Part shown: in pieces, positions 5,955-6,317 of the stretch
Numbering within the stretch: the stretch's first letter is position 1
How the letters are laid out: every line of letters begins with the position of its first letter
Origin: Lysobacterales bacterium
GTDB lineage: Bacteria; Pseudomonadota; Gammaproteobacteria; Xanthomonadales; Marinicellaceae
Assembly (NCBI GenBank): GCA_015494035.1
Contig: WGBZ01000169.1
Span: 1 to 6,317, forward strand
Direction of reading: 5' to 3'
DNA length: 6,317 nt
Program-made: the position numbers and the translations under genes
Notes under the pieces: generated by a model
Told to the model about the DNA's origin: nothing
The model's database searches: none
What the model saw: only the letters and a program-made list of their open reading frames with translations

Positions 5955-6317
5955 ATGAATACAACCGTCAGACCCGCCGCCGTGGCCGGTATGTTTTACC
6001 CGGCCGATCCGGTGGAACTCGATCGAATGGTCAAACACTATCTGGCCGAAGCCCAAACCCAGGGACCACCGCCCAAGGCCATTATTGCTCCTCATGCCGG
6101 TTATATTTATTCCGGTCCCGTGGCCGCCAGCATTTACAAACTGCTATTGCCTTTACGCGGCAAGATCAAACGCGTGGTGGTGGTTGGGCCAGCACACCGT
6201 GTACCCTTTTTTGGCCTGGCCCTTCCCAGTGTTGATGCCTTTGCCACACCCCTGGGGCTGATTCCGCTGGACAAGCCAGTGATCGAGCAACTCACCCGAC
6301 TGCCCTTTGTGCAAGCC
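5955..6317 (+). CDS. amrB: AmmeMemoRadiSam system protein B (Memo-like), 3' end cut off by the window
   Basis: The first 121 codons are present and the frame is open to the right edge. The start VRPAAVAGMFYPADP (from residue 5), then APHAGYIYSGPVAA (45-58) and VVVVGPAHRV (74-83), are hallmarks of the Memo/MEMO1 family, related in fold to class III extradiol dioxygenases. His47 and His81 fall where human MEMO1 has metal-binding histidines; the third ligand, a cysteine, would lie beyond the window. The ATPLGL segment (97-102) is also typical. The biochemical role in bacteria is not established. Memo-like and AMMECR1-like (amrA) proteins recur next to the radical SAM enzyme, which here lies divergently upstream. 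The family predicts that amrA may follow to the right, or be fused, but that is not visible. Confidence 0.92.
   Translation, partial: MNTTVRPAAVAGMFYPADPVELDRMVKHYLAEAQTQGPPPKAIIAPHAGYIYSGPVAASIYKLLLPLRGKIKRVVVVGPAHRVPFFGLALPSVDAFATPLGLIPLDKPVIEQLTRLPFVQA

Noticed and set aside
5830..5964. N-terminal extension of amrS by 45 residues from an ATG at 5964
   Set aside because: It would run through the whole divergent spacer and overlap amrB; AAGGTG supports the ATG at 5829.

Overview
The window looks like chromosomal DNA of an aerobic gammaproteobacterium. This is a moderate-confidence inference from protein style: a Pseudomonas DesA-like fatty-acid desaturase, compact ATGA-coupled genes, Shine-Dalgarno sites and sigma70-like promoter hexamers. 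No rRNA, tRNA or CRISPR is visible, and I cannot name a genus.

Left block (1-3034, all minus strand): a three-gene ABC transporter operon read right to left. It encodes a CcmA/GldA-type ATPase (3034-1868), a six-helix ABC-2/GldF-type permease (1830-1081) and a GldG-like membrane-anchored auxiliary protein (from 1084, running off the left edge). The last two overlap by ATGA. This is the gliding/auxiliary ABC exporter architecture found in many non-gliding bacteria; its substrate is not evident.

Middle (3035-4401, plus): a short divergent region carries a good sigma70-like promoter (TGGACA-17-TATAGT), and a TATAAT on the opposite strand overlaps its -10. It drives a 398-residue membrane acyl desaturase with the three histidine boxes.

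Intergenic 4402-4692: this holds a 168-bp ungapped, imperfectly palindromic miniature element (MITE-like) with nearly perfect 22-bp terminal inverted repeats. It is inserted exactly at the desaturase stop codon, so the left boundary supplies the TAG stop. A strong intrinsic terminator follows.

Right block (4693-6317): a divergent AmmeMemoRadiSam pair. The radical SAM enzyme amrS is on the minus strand (4693-5829). The Memo-like amrB is on the plus strand (from 5955, cut by the right edge). A perfect 7-2-7 palindrome between them is a candidate operator.

The three blocks appear to be independent transcription units. The least ordinary items are the palindromic element at the stop codon, the overlapping divergent promoters and the palindrome between amrS and amrB.
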